A stretch of 64,000 nt of DNA from Dactylosporangium sucinum (GCF_014647515.1 NZ_BMPI01000048.1:1-64000), one strand, 5' to 3'; shown: positions 16,682-25,644, numbered from the stretch's first letter. A program made the numbers and translations. Notes: generated by a model not told the origin, from the letters alone.

Positions 16682-18033
16682 CGATCACCGAGACCGAGGC
16701 CTGGACCGCGCAGCGCGTCAAGGCCGTCGACAAGGAGTACGTGATCCACTCCTGGTCGGTGCAGGGCGCGCTGGACCCCATCCCCGTGGCCGGCGGGTCG
16801 GGCTCGTGGTTCTGGGACTACGACGGGCGCAAGTACCTCGACTTCCAGTCCCAGCTCGTCAACCTGAACCTGGGCCACCAGCACCCCCGCCTCGTCGAGG
16901 CGATCCGCGCCCAGGCCGCGGACCTGTGCTACATCGGGCCGGGGTTCGCGGAGCGCTCGCGCGCCGAGCTGGCCGAGATGATCGCGGGGCTGACCCCCGG
17001 CGACCTGAAGATGAGCTTCTTCACCACCGGCGGCGCGGCGGCCAACGAGAACGCCGTCCGGCTTGCCCGCCACGTGACCGGCCGGCACAAGATCGTCGCC
17101 CGCTACCGCTCGTACCACGGCGCCACCGCGGGCGCGATGTCGCTCACCGGCGACCCGCGCCGGTGGGCCGCGGAACCGGGCATCAGCGGCGTGGTGCGCA
17201 TGCTCGACCCGTACACCTACCGCTGCCCGGCCGGGCACCCCGACCCCTGCCCCGTCTGCTCGGGCGGCCCGCACCTCGAGGAGATCCTGCAGTACGAGAA
17301 CCCCGAGACCGTCGCCGCCGTGATCGTCGAACCGGTCACCGGCACCAACGGCCTGCTCTATCCGCCGGACGGATACCTGCAGTCCCTGCGCGAGGTCTGC
17401 GACCGCCACGGCATCCTGCTGATCTTCGACGAGGTGATGGCCGGCTTCGGCCGCACCGGTGAGTGGTTCGCCTGCAACCACTGGAACGTCGTGCCCGACA
17501 TCCTCATCACCGCCAAGGGCCTGAACTCCGGCTACGTCCCGCTCGGCGCCATGACGGTCTCCGCGCGGATCTCCGAGTGGCTCAAGGACAACATGTTCTG
17601 GGGCGGCATGACCTACGCCGGTCATCCCCTCGCGTGCGCGTCCGGCGTGGCCTCGCTGCGGATCATGGAGGACGAGGGCGTCGTCGAGAACTCGCGGGCG
17701 ATGGGCGAACGGCTCGGCGCCGGCCTGGCCGCGCTGGCCGAGCGGCACCCGAGCATCGGCGACATCCGCGGCCGCGGACTCTTCTACGGCGTCGAGCTGG
17801 TGAAGCACCGCGGCACCCGGGAGCCGCTCGTGCCGTTCAACGCCAAGGGGGCCGCGGCGGCGCCGGTGAGCCGCCTGCTCAAGGCGGCGATGGAGCGGGG
17901 CGTGTACCTGACCGCCAACTTCAACGTTCTGCGCCTCACGCCGCCGCTGGTCATCAACTCCGGCGAGATCGACCTGGCGCTCGGCGTGCTCGACGAGGTG
18001 CTCTCGCTCGCCGACGACCACTACCAGGGCTGA
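16678..18033 (+). CDS. Class III aminotransferase (β-alanine/ω-amino acid:pyruvate type)
   Basis: A 451-residue PLP enzyme of fold type I. The Schiff-base lysine is K280 in ILITAKGLNSGY. The PLP-ring aspartate is in LLIFDEVMAGFGRTGEW, and the phosphate pocket is FFTTGGAAANENAVRLAR. An unusual CPAGHPDPCPVC stretch near residue 184 could be a small metal-binding loop. Members move the ω-amino group of β-alanine, taurine or GABA to pyruvate. After dihydropyrimidinase and a ureidopropionase, β-alanine to malonate semialdehyde is the expected step. It overlaps the AA_synth gene by 4 bases. Confidence 0.9.
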   Translation: MTITETEAWTAQRVKAVDKEYVIHSWSVQGALDPIPVAGGSGSWFWDYDGRKYLDFQSQLVNLNLGHQHPRLVEAIRAQAADLCYIGPGFAERSRAELAEMIAGLTPGDLKMSFFTTGGAAANENAVRLARHVTGRHKIVARYRSYHGATAGAMSLTGDPRRWAAEPGISGVVRMLDPYTYRCPAGHPDPCPVCSGGPHLEEILQYENPETVAAVIVEPVTGTNGLLYPPDGYLQSLREVCDRHGILLIFDEVMAGFGRTGEWFACNHWNVVPDILITAKGLNSGYVPLGAMTVSARISEWLKDNMFWGGMTYAGHPLACASGVASLRIMEDEGVVENSRAMGERLGAGLAALAERHPSIGDIRGRGLFYGVELVKHRGTREPLVPFNAKGAAAAPVSRLLKAAMERGVYLTANFNVLRLTPPLVINSGEIDLALGVLDEVLSLADDHYQG

Positions 18034-18067
18034 GCCCACCACCGAACCCGCCCACGAGGGGAACGAC

Positions 18068-19486
18068 ATGGGATCGACACTGATCAGCAACGGCACGGTC
18101 GTCAACGCGGACTCGGCGATCCGCGCCGACGTCCTGGTGCGTGACGGGCGGATCGTCGCGCTCGGTATCGGTTCGGACTGGACCGCCGACCACGTCATCG
18201 ACGCGACCGGGAAGCTCGTCATCCCGGGCGGGATCGACGCGCACACCCACCTGGAGTACCCGATCGACGGGTTCACCACCAGGACGGCCGACGACTTCCA
18301 CACCGGGACCGTCGCCGCTGCCCACGGCGGCACGACGACGATCCTCGACTTCGTGAAGAAGGAGCCCGGCCGGTCGCTGTACGACACGTACCTGCGCCGG
18401 CGGGACGCGGCGGCGCGGCGCTCCGTCGTCGACTTCGGTCTGCACGCCATCGTCCCGCCCCGCGACCAGCAGCCCGACGTGCTCGACGACCTCCGCCGGC
18501 TGGCCGACGAGGGGGCGGCCAGCTGGAAGTTCTTCATGGCGTACCCGGGCACCCAGATGGTCGACGACGGTGAGCTCCTGGCGGGGTTCGAGCTCGCTCG
18601 CGAGCTCGGCGTGCTGCCGATGGTGCACGCCGAGAACGGGCACATGGTGGCCCGTGAGACGCAACGGCTGATCGACAGCGGCCGGACGGCCGAGCACTTC
18701 CACGCCACGGCACACGGCCACGACGCCGAGGCCGAGGCCGTGCACCGGGCGATCGTCCTCGCCGAATCCGTCGGCGCGCCGCTGTACGTCGTGCACGTCT
18801 CCAGCGCCGCCGCGGCCGAGGAGATCAGCCGGGCGCGTGCCGACGGCCGCCGGGTCTGGGCGGAGACCTGCCCGCAGTACCTGCAGGTCGCCTACGAGGA
18901 CTACGCCGGCCTCGGCGAGCGGGCCGCCGCGTACCTGTGCTCGCCGCCGATCCGCGAGCGCAGCAACCAGGAAGGCCTGTGGAAGGCGCTCGTCACCGGC
19001 GCGCTGGCGACGGTGGCGACCGACCACGCGGGCTTCTGCATGCACCAGCCCGACGACCTCCCGCCGCAGAAGCTGCGCAGCCCCGGCTACTTCCCCAAGG
19101 TGCCCAACGGCGTGCCCGGCATCGAGGACCGGCTCATGGTGCTGTGGGAGGGCGGTGTGGCGAGCGGGCGGATCGACCCGTGCCGGTTCGTCGACCTGGT
19201 GTCCACCCGGCCGGCCAAGCTCTTCGGCCTCTTCCCCCGCAAGGGGATCGTCGCGGTCGGGGCCGACGCCGACCTGGTGGTGTGGGACCCGCGGGCCGAT
19301 CACGTCATCACCACCGCGGGCACGCACATGCGGACCGACTACAACCTGTACGACGGGATGCGGGTGACCGGCAAGCCGGTCCACGTCCTCTCGCGCGGCG
19401 ACCACCTGGTCGACGCATCGGGTTCCTTCGACGGCGCGGCGGGCCGGGGAGCCTTCGCCGAGCGCGGCACGCCGCACCTCTTCTGA
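18068..19486 (+). CDS. Dihydropyrimidinase/hydantoinase
   Basis: A 472-residue amidohydrolase of the D-hydantoinase/dihydropyrimidinase group, usual length. The binuclear metal site is visible: HTH (H59, H61) in GGIDAHTHLEYP, the carboxylated lysine K154 in SWKFFMAYPG, His in VHAENGH and VVHVSS, and the Asp in VATDHAGF. The substrate loop NGVPGIEDR is conserved. It hydrolyses the ring of 5,6-dihydrouracil or hydantoins to the N-carbamoyl amino acid. GAGGGGA precedes the ATG. It is central to calling this island a reductive pyrimidine or cyclic ureide pathway. Confidence 0.93.
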   Translation: MGSTLISNGTVVNADSAIRADVLVRDGRIVALGIGSDWTADHVIDATGKLVIPGGIDAHTHLEYPIDGFTTRTADDFHTGTVAAAHGGTTTILDFVKKEPGRSLYDTYLRRRDAAARRSVVDFGLHAIVPPRDQQPDVLDDLRRLADEGAASWKFFMAYPGTQMVDDGELLAGFELARELGVLPMVHAENGHMVARETQRLIDSGRTAEHFHATAHGHDAEAEAVHRAIVLAESVGAPLYVVHVSSAAAAEEISRARADGRRVWAETCPQYLQVAYEDYAGLGERAAAYLCSPPIRERSNQEGLWKALVTGALATVATDHAGFCMHQPDDLPPQKLRSPGYFPKVPNGVPGIEDRLMVLWEGGVASGRIDPCRFVDLVSTRPAKLFGLFPRKGIVAVGADADLVVWDPRADHVITTAGTHMRTDYNLYDGMRVTGKPVHVLSRGDHLVDASGSFDGAAGRGAFAERGTPHLF

Positions 19487-19510
19487 ATCGAGAACGGAGC
19501 TGTCAATACG

Positions 19511-20518
19511 ATGAACCTTCCTCTTGGCATCCATGTCGGCGAGCGGCTCAGCCTCGAGCAGACCTACTGGCAGGCCGAGTTCGCCGACCAGAACGGGTTC
19601 GAGTCCGTCTGGGTCGCCGAGGGGCGGCTCGCCCGCGACGGCATCGTGCCGGCGGCGATCATCGCGAGCAGGACCCGCAACGTGAAGATCGGCACCGGCG
19701 TCGTCAACAACAAGAGCCGCAACGCCGCGCTGATGGCGGTCACGTTCAAGACGCTCGACGAGGTGGCGCCCGGCCGGGCGATCCTGGGCATCGGTGCCTG
19801 GTGGGAGCCGCTGGCGACCAAGGTCGGCCAGCCCCTGACCAAGCCGATCGCGTCGATGCGCGAGTACATCACCGTGCTGCAGTCGTTCTTCCGCAACGAG
19901 CTGGTCGACTTCGAGGGCGAGTTCGTGCAGATGCGCGGCGTGCGGTTCGACAGCATGTACCGCGAGAACAAGCCCGTCCACGTGCCGATCTACATCGGCG
20001 CGGTCGGCCCCAAGATGCTGGAGCTGGCCGGTGAGATCAGCGACGGCGTGCACATGGACTTCCTCCTGCCGCCGTCGTACCTCGCCGGCGCTCGTGCGGC
20101 CATCGACCGCGGCATCGCCAAGCGGACCGACGGCAAGCAGGAGATCGACCTCACCCAGATCGTCTCATGCAGCGTCAACGACAAGGACCCGCAGGAGGCC
20201 ATCGACGCCTGCAAGGCGTTCCTCACGCTGTACCTGTGCCAGCAGCCGCACATCGCCGAGCACTGCGGCGTCGAGCGCGAGCTGGTCGACCGGCTCCAGG
20301 AGATCGCCGGCTGGCCGGCCACCCCGGAGGACATCAAGCGGGCGATGCAGCTCGTCCCCAACAGCCTGGTCCAGAACGTGACCGCCTGCGGCTCCACGGA
20401 CGACGCGTACCAGAAGCTGATGTCGTACCACGAGGCCGGCGTCCGCAGCCCGATCATCTCGACCCTGGGCGACAAGGAGCAGACCCTCACCCGGCTCGCC
20501 CAGGCCGCGAAGGCCTGA
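19511..20518 (+). CDS. F420-type LLM oxidoreductase (luciferase-like, Mer-like)
   Basis: A 335-residue TIM-barrel protein of the bacterial luciferase-like superfamily. The opening GIHVGERLSLEQTYWQAEFAD, the GFESVWVAEG strand, NVKIGTGVVNNKSRN and GRAILGIGAWWEPL match the F420-dependent methylene-tetrahydromethanopterin-reductase-like branch better than FMN monooxygenases. A shortened F420:NADP oxidoreductase gene follows directly, supporting F420 as cofactor. No classical dihydropyrimidine dehydrogenase is present, so this protein is a candidate for supplying the reduced ring to the dihydropyrimidinase. A RutA-like oxygenase role is the alternative. The assignment of the reaction is inference. 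Confidence 0.85.
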   Translation: MNLPLGIHVGERLSLEQTYWQAEFADQNGFESVWVAEGRLARDGIVPAAIIASRTRNVKIGTGVVNNKSRNAALMAVTFKTLDEVAPGRAILGIGAWWEPLATKVGQPLTKPIASMREYITVLQSFFRNELVDFEGEFVQMRGVRFDSMYRENKPVHVPIYIGAVGPKMLELAGEISDGVHMDFLLPPSYLAGARAAIDRGIAKRTDGKQEIDLTQIVSCSVNDKDPQEAIDACKAFLTLYLCQQPHIAEHCGVERELVDRLQEIAGWPATPEDIKRAMQLVPNSLVQNVTACGSTDDAYQKLMSYHEAGVRSPIISTLGDKEQTLTRLAQAAKA

Positions 20519-20522
20519 GCCG

Positions 20523-21008
20523 ATGACCCACACGACGCCCACGCGGATCGCGGTCATCGGCGGGACCGGCCCGCAGGGCCGCGGGCTCGCCTACCGCCTG
20601 GCCCGCGCCGGACACTCCATCGTGCTCGGATCCCGCGACGCCGCCCGAGCCGACGACGCCGCCGCCCAGTTGCGGCAGCAGCTCGCCGCCGCCGAGATCA
20701 CCGGTGCCGCCACGGTGGTGGGTGCGTTCCACCACCTCTCCGCCCCGCTCCTGCTCGACCCGGAGGCGGACCTGAGCCACGAGGACGTCCTGGTGTGCGG
20801 CGACGACCACGCGGCCAAGGAGCTCGTCATGGGGCTGGCCGTCGACGTGACCGGCGGCCGGGCGGTCGACGCCGGCCGGCTCCGGCTGGCCCGCCAGCTG
20901 GAGCCGCTCACCGCCGTGCTCATCTCGGTGAACAAGCGGTACAAGACCCGGTCAGGGGTGGCCATCACCGGACTGACCCAGGCCCCCCAGGAGAGGGTCC
21001 ACGCGTGA
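20523..21008 (+). CDS. F420:NADP+ oxidoreductase-like protein with an internal deletion
   Basis: 161 residues, while this family usually runs about 210-230. The start has the NADP-binding IAVIGGTGPQGRGLAYRLARAG and GSRDAARA. The end has VVGAFHHLSAPLLLDP, VLVCGDD and the C-terminal LISVNKRYK. The middle, where homologues carry the VVVLAVP strand, the NPLG loop and about 70 residues in all, is missing. The join falls near residues 58-62, without a frame break. The intact enzyme transfers hydride between NADPH and F420. Loss of this part should remove much of the nucleotide and F420 pocket, so it may be inactive or have a new role. It overlaps the next gene at GTGA. Confidence 0.75.
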   Translation: MTHTTPTRIAVIGGTGPQGRGLAYRLARAGHSIVLGSRDAARADDAAAQLRQQLAAAEITGAATVVGAFHHLSAPLLLDPEADLSHEDVLVCGDDHAAKELVMGLAVDVTGGRAVDAGRLRLARQLEPLTAVLISVNKRYKTRSGVAITGLTQAPQERVHA

Positions 21009-21832
21009 AGCTCGCAGCGCTGCAACTCCAGGCCTCCGCCGACCGCACCGAGACGATCGGGCGCGCCGCGGACCTCATCGACGACGCCGCCGGCCAGGGC
21101 GCCCGGATCCTCCTGCTGCCGGAGCTCTTCGCCGTGCCGTTCGTCCAGCCGGAGCCCGACCTCGAGTACTTCGAGCTGGCCGAACGCCTCGACGGCCCCT
21201 CGAACCGGATGGCCGCCGAACGGTCGCGGCAGCACGGCATGACGATCGTCTCGTCGATCTTCGAGGCGGCCGACGTGCCGGGCGTGTACTACAACACCGC
21301 CTGCACGTACGTCGCGGGCGAGCTCAGGTCGGTGTACCGCAAGTCGCACCTGCCGTTCTCGAACGGCTTCCCGGAGAAGTTCTACTTCCAGCCGGGCGGC
21401 TCGGAACCCGAGGTCGTCGACACCGGAGAGACCCGCGTCGGCACCATCATCTGCTACGAGCGGCACTTCCCCGAGCTCAGCCGGATCGTCGCCCTGCGCG
21501 GCGGGTCGGTGCTCTGCGTGCCGGTGGCCTCGGCCAGCGCACCCATGCGCGAGGTCTTCCAGCTCGAGCTGCGCGCGCACGCGGTGTTCAACGGCATGTT
21601 CGTGATCTGCTCGAACCGGGTCGGCAAGGAGGGCGTCAAGGACTACTTCGGCCTCAGCGCCGTCTACGGCCCGGACGGCGACGTGCTCGCCGAGGCCGGC
21701 GGCGCCGACGGCGTGGCCGTGGCGGAGGTGGACCTGAGCCTGGTCGAACTGTCCCGGCGCAAGCGCCCGTTCCTGCGCGACCGGCGCCCCGAGCTCTACG
21801 CCCGGCTGACGACGATGGGCCCGACCGCGTAA
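21005..21832 (+). CDS. Nitrilase-superfamily carbon-nitrogen hydrolase 2 (carbamoyl amino acid hydrolase-like)
   Basis: A 275-residue nitrilase-superfamily enzyme with triad E40 (LLPELFAVPF), K113 (VYRKSHLPF) and C150 (TIICYERHFPE). The CYERHFPE motif is typical of N-carbamoyl-D-amino acid hydrolases and β-ureidopropionases. It is therefore the better candidate of the two homologues in this island for cleaving N-carbamoyl-β-alanine to β-alanine, CO2 and ammonia. GTG 21005 overlaps the previous stop. A strong hairpin follows the gene at 21849. Confidence 0.88.
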   Translation: MKLAALQLQASADRTETIGRAADLIDDAAGQGARILLLPELFAVPFVQPEPDLEYFELAERLDGPSNRMAAERSRQHGMTIVSSIFEAADVPGVYYNTACTYVAGELRSVYRKSHLPFSNGFPEKFYFQPGGSEPEVVDTGETRVGTIICYERHFPELSRIVALRGGSVLCVPVASASAPMREVFQLELRAHAVFNGMFVICSNRVGKEGVKDYFGLSAVYGPDGDVLAEAGGADGVAVAEVDLSLVELSRRKRPFLRDRRPELYARLTTMGPTA

Positions 21833-21848
21833 CCCCGGGCCGGCGTGG

Positions 21849-21878
21849 CGCATGCGGTGCCGTCCCGCACCGCATGCG
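21849..21878 (+). terminator. Perfect 12-bp hairpin ending the pyrimidine operon
   Basis: CGCATGCGGTGC (21849-21860), loop CGTCCC, then the exact complement (21867-21878). It starts 16 bases after the stop at 21832. Confidence 0.82.
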
Positions 21879-22012
21879 TCGCCGCCCGGCCGCCCGCCGA
21901 CGGCGTGCGGGACCGAAATCTCCGTGCGCCATGAACTCAGCCTCGCCACTGCCCGTTGTTGCTGGCACCAACGAAGCCAGCAGCCTCCCGAGGGCGGCAA
22001 GGAAGAGTCAGC

Positions 22013-23524
22013 ATGCGTACCGATTCGCAGCGCCACGCCAGGCCGGCCTGGCACCTCAGTCGCCGAGCGCAGACCATGCTCGGCGCCGCCGTTGCCCTGG
22101 CGCTGGGCGCCACCGGCTTCTACCTCGCGGGCGCCAGCGCCGGTGAGGTCGCCGGGCCGGGTGCCCGGCTCGAAGCGGAGGCGTTCGCAGCGCAGTCCGG
22201 CGCCAGAACGGAGCACACCACCGACACCGGCGGCGGCGAGAACGTCGGCTGGCTGGCCGACGGTGACTGGATGCGGTACGACGGCGTGACCCTCGGCGGG
22301 GCCGACCTCACCGCCCGCGTCGCGGCGCACAACCCGGCCGGCGGCTCGATCGAGCTGCACCTGGACTCGCCGGCCGGCACGCTGCTGGCCACGTTCCCGG
22401 TCACCGGCACCGGTGGCTGGCAACATTGGACAACCGTCACCGCCCGGGCCGCGAGCGTGCCCGCCGGCAAGCAGACCCTTGTCGCGGTGATGCGGAGCCA
22501 GCAGCACGCGGACTTCGTCAACATCAACTACTTCACGCTCGGCACCGGCGGCGCGACACACGCACCAGCCACCGCGACCGTCGGGGCCCCGGGCGGTGGT
22601 AGCTCCTCGCCCGCCGCGCCGTCCACCGCCGCGCCGCCTGCGCCGTCCGGCTCCGCACCGACCGGCAACTCCGGGGGCGGCTGGGTGCCGGTCGACGAGG
22701 CGGCCTGGCAGCGGGAGCTGGCCGCCTTCAACGCGATCAAGCAGCTGCCGGTCCCGCCCGGCACGACGCGGGTCGCCGAGTTCCACACCGACTGCACCGT
22801 GTCCAACGAGGCGAAGGACGACCCGATCGTGCTGCCGGGGCTGCCGGGCGCCTCGCACATGCACACGTTCTTCGGCCCGACCGTGGACGCGGCAACCACG
22901 CCGGACGATCTGCTCAAGCGCCCGACGACCTGCAACGCGCCGGGCGACAACAGCGCCTACTGGGTGCCGCAGCTGCTCCGGAACGGGCAGCCGGTGAAGA
23001 TCAAAAGCTTCCGGGTGTACTACGGGTCACGGCTGGCGGACCCGTCGGTGACGGTACCCTTCCCGCCCGGCCTCCTCGTCGTGCACGGTGACGCGAAGCG
23101 GCAGGTAGCCACGCCGAAGGGCGCCAGCGGCCAGTTCTGGTGCGCCGGCAGCGCCGAGACCGGCCGCAGCGCCGACGGCAACTGGCCGGTCTGCGCCCCC
23201 GGCGGCAACCTCATCTTCCAGCTCGTCTTCCAGGACTGCTGGGACGGCAGGCACATCGACTCGCCCGACCACAGGTCCCACATGGGCCCGATGCAGGGCG
23301 GCAAGTGCACCGGCCAGTACCCGGTCGCCGTCCCGAACCTCTCGTTCATGGTCAACTACGAGTCGCTCGGCGGGGACGGACTGCAGCTCTCGTCGGGCAT
23401 GGCCTCCTCGATGCACGGCGACTTCATGAACGCGTGGAAGCCCGAGAACCTCGGCCCGCTGGTGAAGATCTGCCTCACCGCGAAGGCCAAGTGCGGCACC
23501 GAGCCGACCTTCGCCGGGGGCTGA
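22013..23524 (+). CDS. Secreted CBM6-DUF1996 protein
   Basis: A 503-residue exported protein. The N-terminus is basic and followed by a hydrophobic helix (TMLGAAVALALGATGFYLA), a signal peptide or anchor. Residues about 50-180 form a CBM6-type β-sandwich (EAEAF, GWLADGDWMRYDGV, GWQHWTTVT and DFVNINYFTL) that should bind polysaccharide. A Gly/Pro/Ser linker leads to a DUF1996 domain (about residues 255-500), recognised by EFHTDC, HMHTFFG, SAYWVPQL and the late HMGPMQGGKC. The His-rich HMHTFF segment may bind metal. GGAAGAG precedes ATG 22013. It probably acts on fungal or plant cell-wall material outside the cell. The next gene starts 3 bases after it. Confidence 0.85.
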   Translation: MRTDSQRHARPAWHLSRRAQTMLGAAVALALGATGFYLAGASAGEVAGPGARLEAEAFAAQSGARTEHTTDTGGGENVGWLADGDWMRYDGVTLGGADLTARVAAHNPAGGSIELHLDSPAGTLLATFPVTGTGGWQHWTTVTARAASVPAGKQTLVAVMRSQQHADFVNINYFTLGTGGATHAPATATVGAPGGGSSSPAAPSTAAPPAPSGSAPTGNSGGGWVPVDEAAWQRELAAFNAIKQLPVPPGTTRVAEFHTDCTVSNEAKDDPIVLPGLPGASHMHTFFGPTVDAATTPDDLLKRPTTCNAPGDNSAYWVPQLLRNGQPVKIKSFRVYYGSRLADPSVTVPFPPGLLVVHGDAKRQVATPKGASGQFWCAGSAETGRSADGNWPVCAPGGNLIFQLVFQDCWDGRHIDSPDHRSHMGPMQGGKCTGQYPVAVPNLSFMVNYESLGGDGLQLSSGMASSMHGDFMNAWKPENLGPLVKICLTAKAKCGTEPTFAGG

Positions 23525-23526
23525 GC

Positions 23527-24486
23527 GTGGCAGAACCCACCCCGACCGGTCACGGCGCTGTGCGGCGGTTCCCCGAGTCGTCCAGCGCCTCCGGCCGGAC
23601 CAGTGCGGCCGCCGACACCGACTGGTCCACCGACGACGCGCTGTTCCCCGAACGGCCACCGATCATCTCGCACCGCGCGCCCCGCCGCGCGTCCCGCCGG
23701 CGGTTGCCGCGCATCGCCGTACTCACGTTGGCGCTGACGACGGCTGCGTGGGCCGCGCCGGTCGACTGGCCGGCGCCAGGGTCCGCCAGGACGGCGAGCC
23801 AGAGCCCGGACGACGCACCGCCGCCCGGGCAGTACGGACCCGTGCCGGACCGTCCGGCGCCCGACCACTCCACCACCTCCTCCGCACCGGCCGTCATGCC
23901 CAGTCCCGCGCCGGGCCGGAGCGGCACGCCGGTCACACCGCCGTCGACACCGGGCGCACCGGCCCGTACGACCGCGCCGGCCAGCCGGCCGGGAACACCC
24001 GCACCCGCCACGCCGGGCGCCTCGGCACCACCCGGCTCGGTCGCACCGGCCGCCGGCCTGACGGTCCGGGTGGTGAACGCGCAGAGCGGTCTCACGATCG
24101 CGGTGGCGGGCGGCGCCACCGGCAACGGCGGCCTGATCGTGCAGACCGGCGGCAGCGGCCGTGCCCAGCAGTGGCGCGTCGAAGATGTCGGTGCCGGCTG
24201 CTACCAGCTGGCCAACGCACACTCCGGGATGGCGATGGACAATCCGGGCGGCAGCACCGGCAACGGCACCCAGATGCAGCAGTGGAGCTTCGCGCCCGGC
24301 AACATCAACCAGACCTGGTGCTTCTACGAGGCCGGCGGCGGGCTGTACTCGATCCGGAACCGGGCGAGTGGACTCCTGCTGGCGGTCCGCGCCGGCAGCT
24401 CCGGTGAGGGCGACGCCGTGCAGCAGTGGGCCGGCGATCCGGCCGCACCACAACCCAGCCAGTCCTGGAGGCTCGTCCCGGCCTGA
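23527..24486 (+). CDS. Single-pass membrane protein with C-terminal ricin-type lectin domain (1)
   Basis: A 319-residue protein. It has a cytoplasmic N-terminus of about 55 residues ending in Arg-rich RRASRRRLPR and one membrane helix (IAVLTLALTTAAWAA). A Pro/Thr/Ala-rich wall-spanning linker of about 100 residues leads to a C-terminal β-trefoil with repeated QxW motifs (QQWRV, MQQWSF, NQTWCF, VQQWAG, QSWRL). The lectin should be displayed outside the membrane and bind sugar. The GTG start is 3 bases after the CBM6-DUF1996 stop, so both are in one operon. It is a paralogue of the protein encoded at 24633. Confidence 0.82.
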   Translation: MAEPTPTGHGAVRRFPESSSASGRTSAAADTDWSTDDALFPERPPIISHRAPRRASRRRLPRIAVLTLALTTAAWAAPVDWPAPGSARTASQSPDDAPPPGQYGPVPDRPAPDHSTTSSAPAVMPSPAPGRSGTPVTPPSTPGAPARTTAPASRPGTPAPATPGASAPPGSVAPAAGLTVRVVNAQSGLTIAVAGGATGNGGLIVQTGGSGRAQQWRVEDVGAGCYQLANAHSGMAMDNPGGSTGNGTQMQQWSFAPGNINQTWCFYEAGGGLYSIRNRASGLLLAVRAGSSGEGDAVQQWAGDPAAPQPSQSWRLVPA

Positions 24487-24632
24487 TCATCGACCGGCCG
24501 CCGGTACCGGCGCCGGCGATCCCTTCGTGAACCGCGCCCGCGCCCGGTACGTAGTGCCCGTGCCCGGACCGGCCCCGAGCGCCCGCCGAGGCCGCCCCGG
24601 CACCTGCAGACACAACGGAGGAAGGGCACACC

Positions 24633-25613
24633 GTGAACCGAGGATCCAGCGAGGACGAGTGGGATCAGGCACAGGACTGGGAACTCGTCGCCGACGGGTC
24701 GGGCCGGGACGAACCGCGCGAGGTGTGGAGCGTCGACGACGCCGCCGACGACGATCCCACGCCCGCAGCGGACCCCACGGTCCACCAGCGCCGCCCGCAG
24801 CCCCGCCGGCTGTTCACGATGGCGTTCGTCGTGGTCGGGGCACTGACCGTCGTGGCGGCGATCGGCCTGACCGCCGGCTGGGGCAGGTCCGGGCCACCGG
24901 CCGCACCGGCGAACTCCGGGCCGCCCGCCCAGGGCGGCGCCGCCATGGGTACCTACCCGCCGATCGAGCCGGTACCCGAGCCCAGTGGCACACCCGCCGC
25001 CTCGGCGGCCGCATCGGCACCGACCCAGGCCACGACGCCGCCACCCGCCCGGAACTCGACGCCGCCCGGCCGCAACACCGAGACGCCGCGCACCACCGTC
25101 ACGGCGTCCGCCGCCAAACCCTCGGGCAAGGCCACCACCACCGTGGCCGCGCCCACGTACACCGCGCCACGGGCCGGCATCACCGTCCGCCTGGTCAGTC
25201 TCGCCAGCGGGAAGTCCGCCGGGGTGAGCCAGGGCTCAGCTGCCGATGGTGCCCGGGTGGCCCAGAGCGCCGACGTCGCCGGCACCGCGCAGCACTGGCG
25301 GATCGTGGCGGCCCAGTCCGGCTGCTTCCATCTGGTCAACGTCCGCTCCGGCAAGGCGCTCGACAACACCGACGGCACGTCCGTCAACGGCCGGCAGATG
25401 CAGCAGTGGACCAACTTCGACGAGAACACCAACCAGACCTGGTGCTTCCAGGGTGTCGGCTCGGACCGCTACTCGATCCGCAACATGACCAGCGGATTCC
25501 TGCTCGACGTCCGGGACGGCGGGACCGCCGACGGCGTCGCGGTCCAGCAGTGGAACGCCGATCCCGCGGCGCCCAACGCCAACCAGACCTGGCGGATCGT
25601 CCTGGTCTCCTGA
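24633..25613 (+). CDS. Single-pass membrane protein with C-terminal ricin-type lectin domain (2)
   Basis: A 326-residue paralogue of the preceding protein. It has an acidic cytoplasmic N-terminus (WDQAQDWELVADG and an Asp-rich stretch), a helix (LFTMAFVVVGALTVVAAIGL) and a Pro/Thr-rich linker. The lectin domain has QHWRIV, MQQWTNF, NQTWCF, VQQWNA and NQTWRI. Both domains end at the stop codon. The two proteins differ mostly in the intracellular part, acidic here and basic there, which might bring different partners to the same surface sugar. ATG 24633 follows GGAGGAAGGG about 10 bases upstream. Confidence 0.82.
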   Translation: MNRGSSEDEWDQAQDWELVADGSGRDEPREVWSVDDAADDDPTPAADPTVHQRRPQPRRLFTMAFVVVGALTVVAAIGLTAGWGRSGPPAAPANSGPPAQGGAAMGTYPPIEPVPEPSGTPAASAAASAPTQATTPPPARNSTPPGRNTETPRTTVTASAAKPSGKATTTVAAPTYTAPRAGITVRLVSLASGKSAGVSQGSAADGARVAQSADVAGTAQHWRIVAAQSGCFHLVNVRSGKALDNTDGTSVNGRQMQQWTNFDENTNQTWCFQGVGSDRYSIRNMTSGFLLDVRDGGTADGVAVQQWNADPAAPNANQTWRIVLVS

Positions 25614-25644
25614 CGGCCGCCCAGAGAGGGGGCACCGGTCAGGA

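Noticed and set aside
16405-18708. A 767-codon minus-strand frame
   Set aside because: Fully covered by the aminotransferase and dihydropyrimidinase genes, which have complete active sites. The antisense translation has no motifs.
20591-22864. A 757-codon minus-strand frame
   Set aside because: It overlaps the F420 oxidoreductase-like gene, the second nitrilase gene and the CBM6-DUF1996 gene, and crosses the terminator at 21849.
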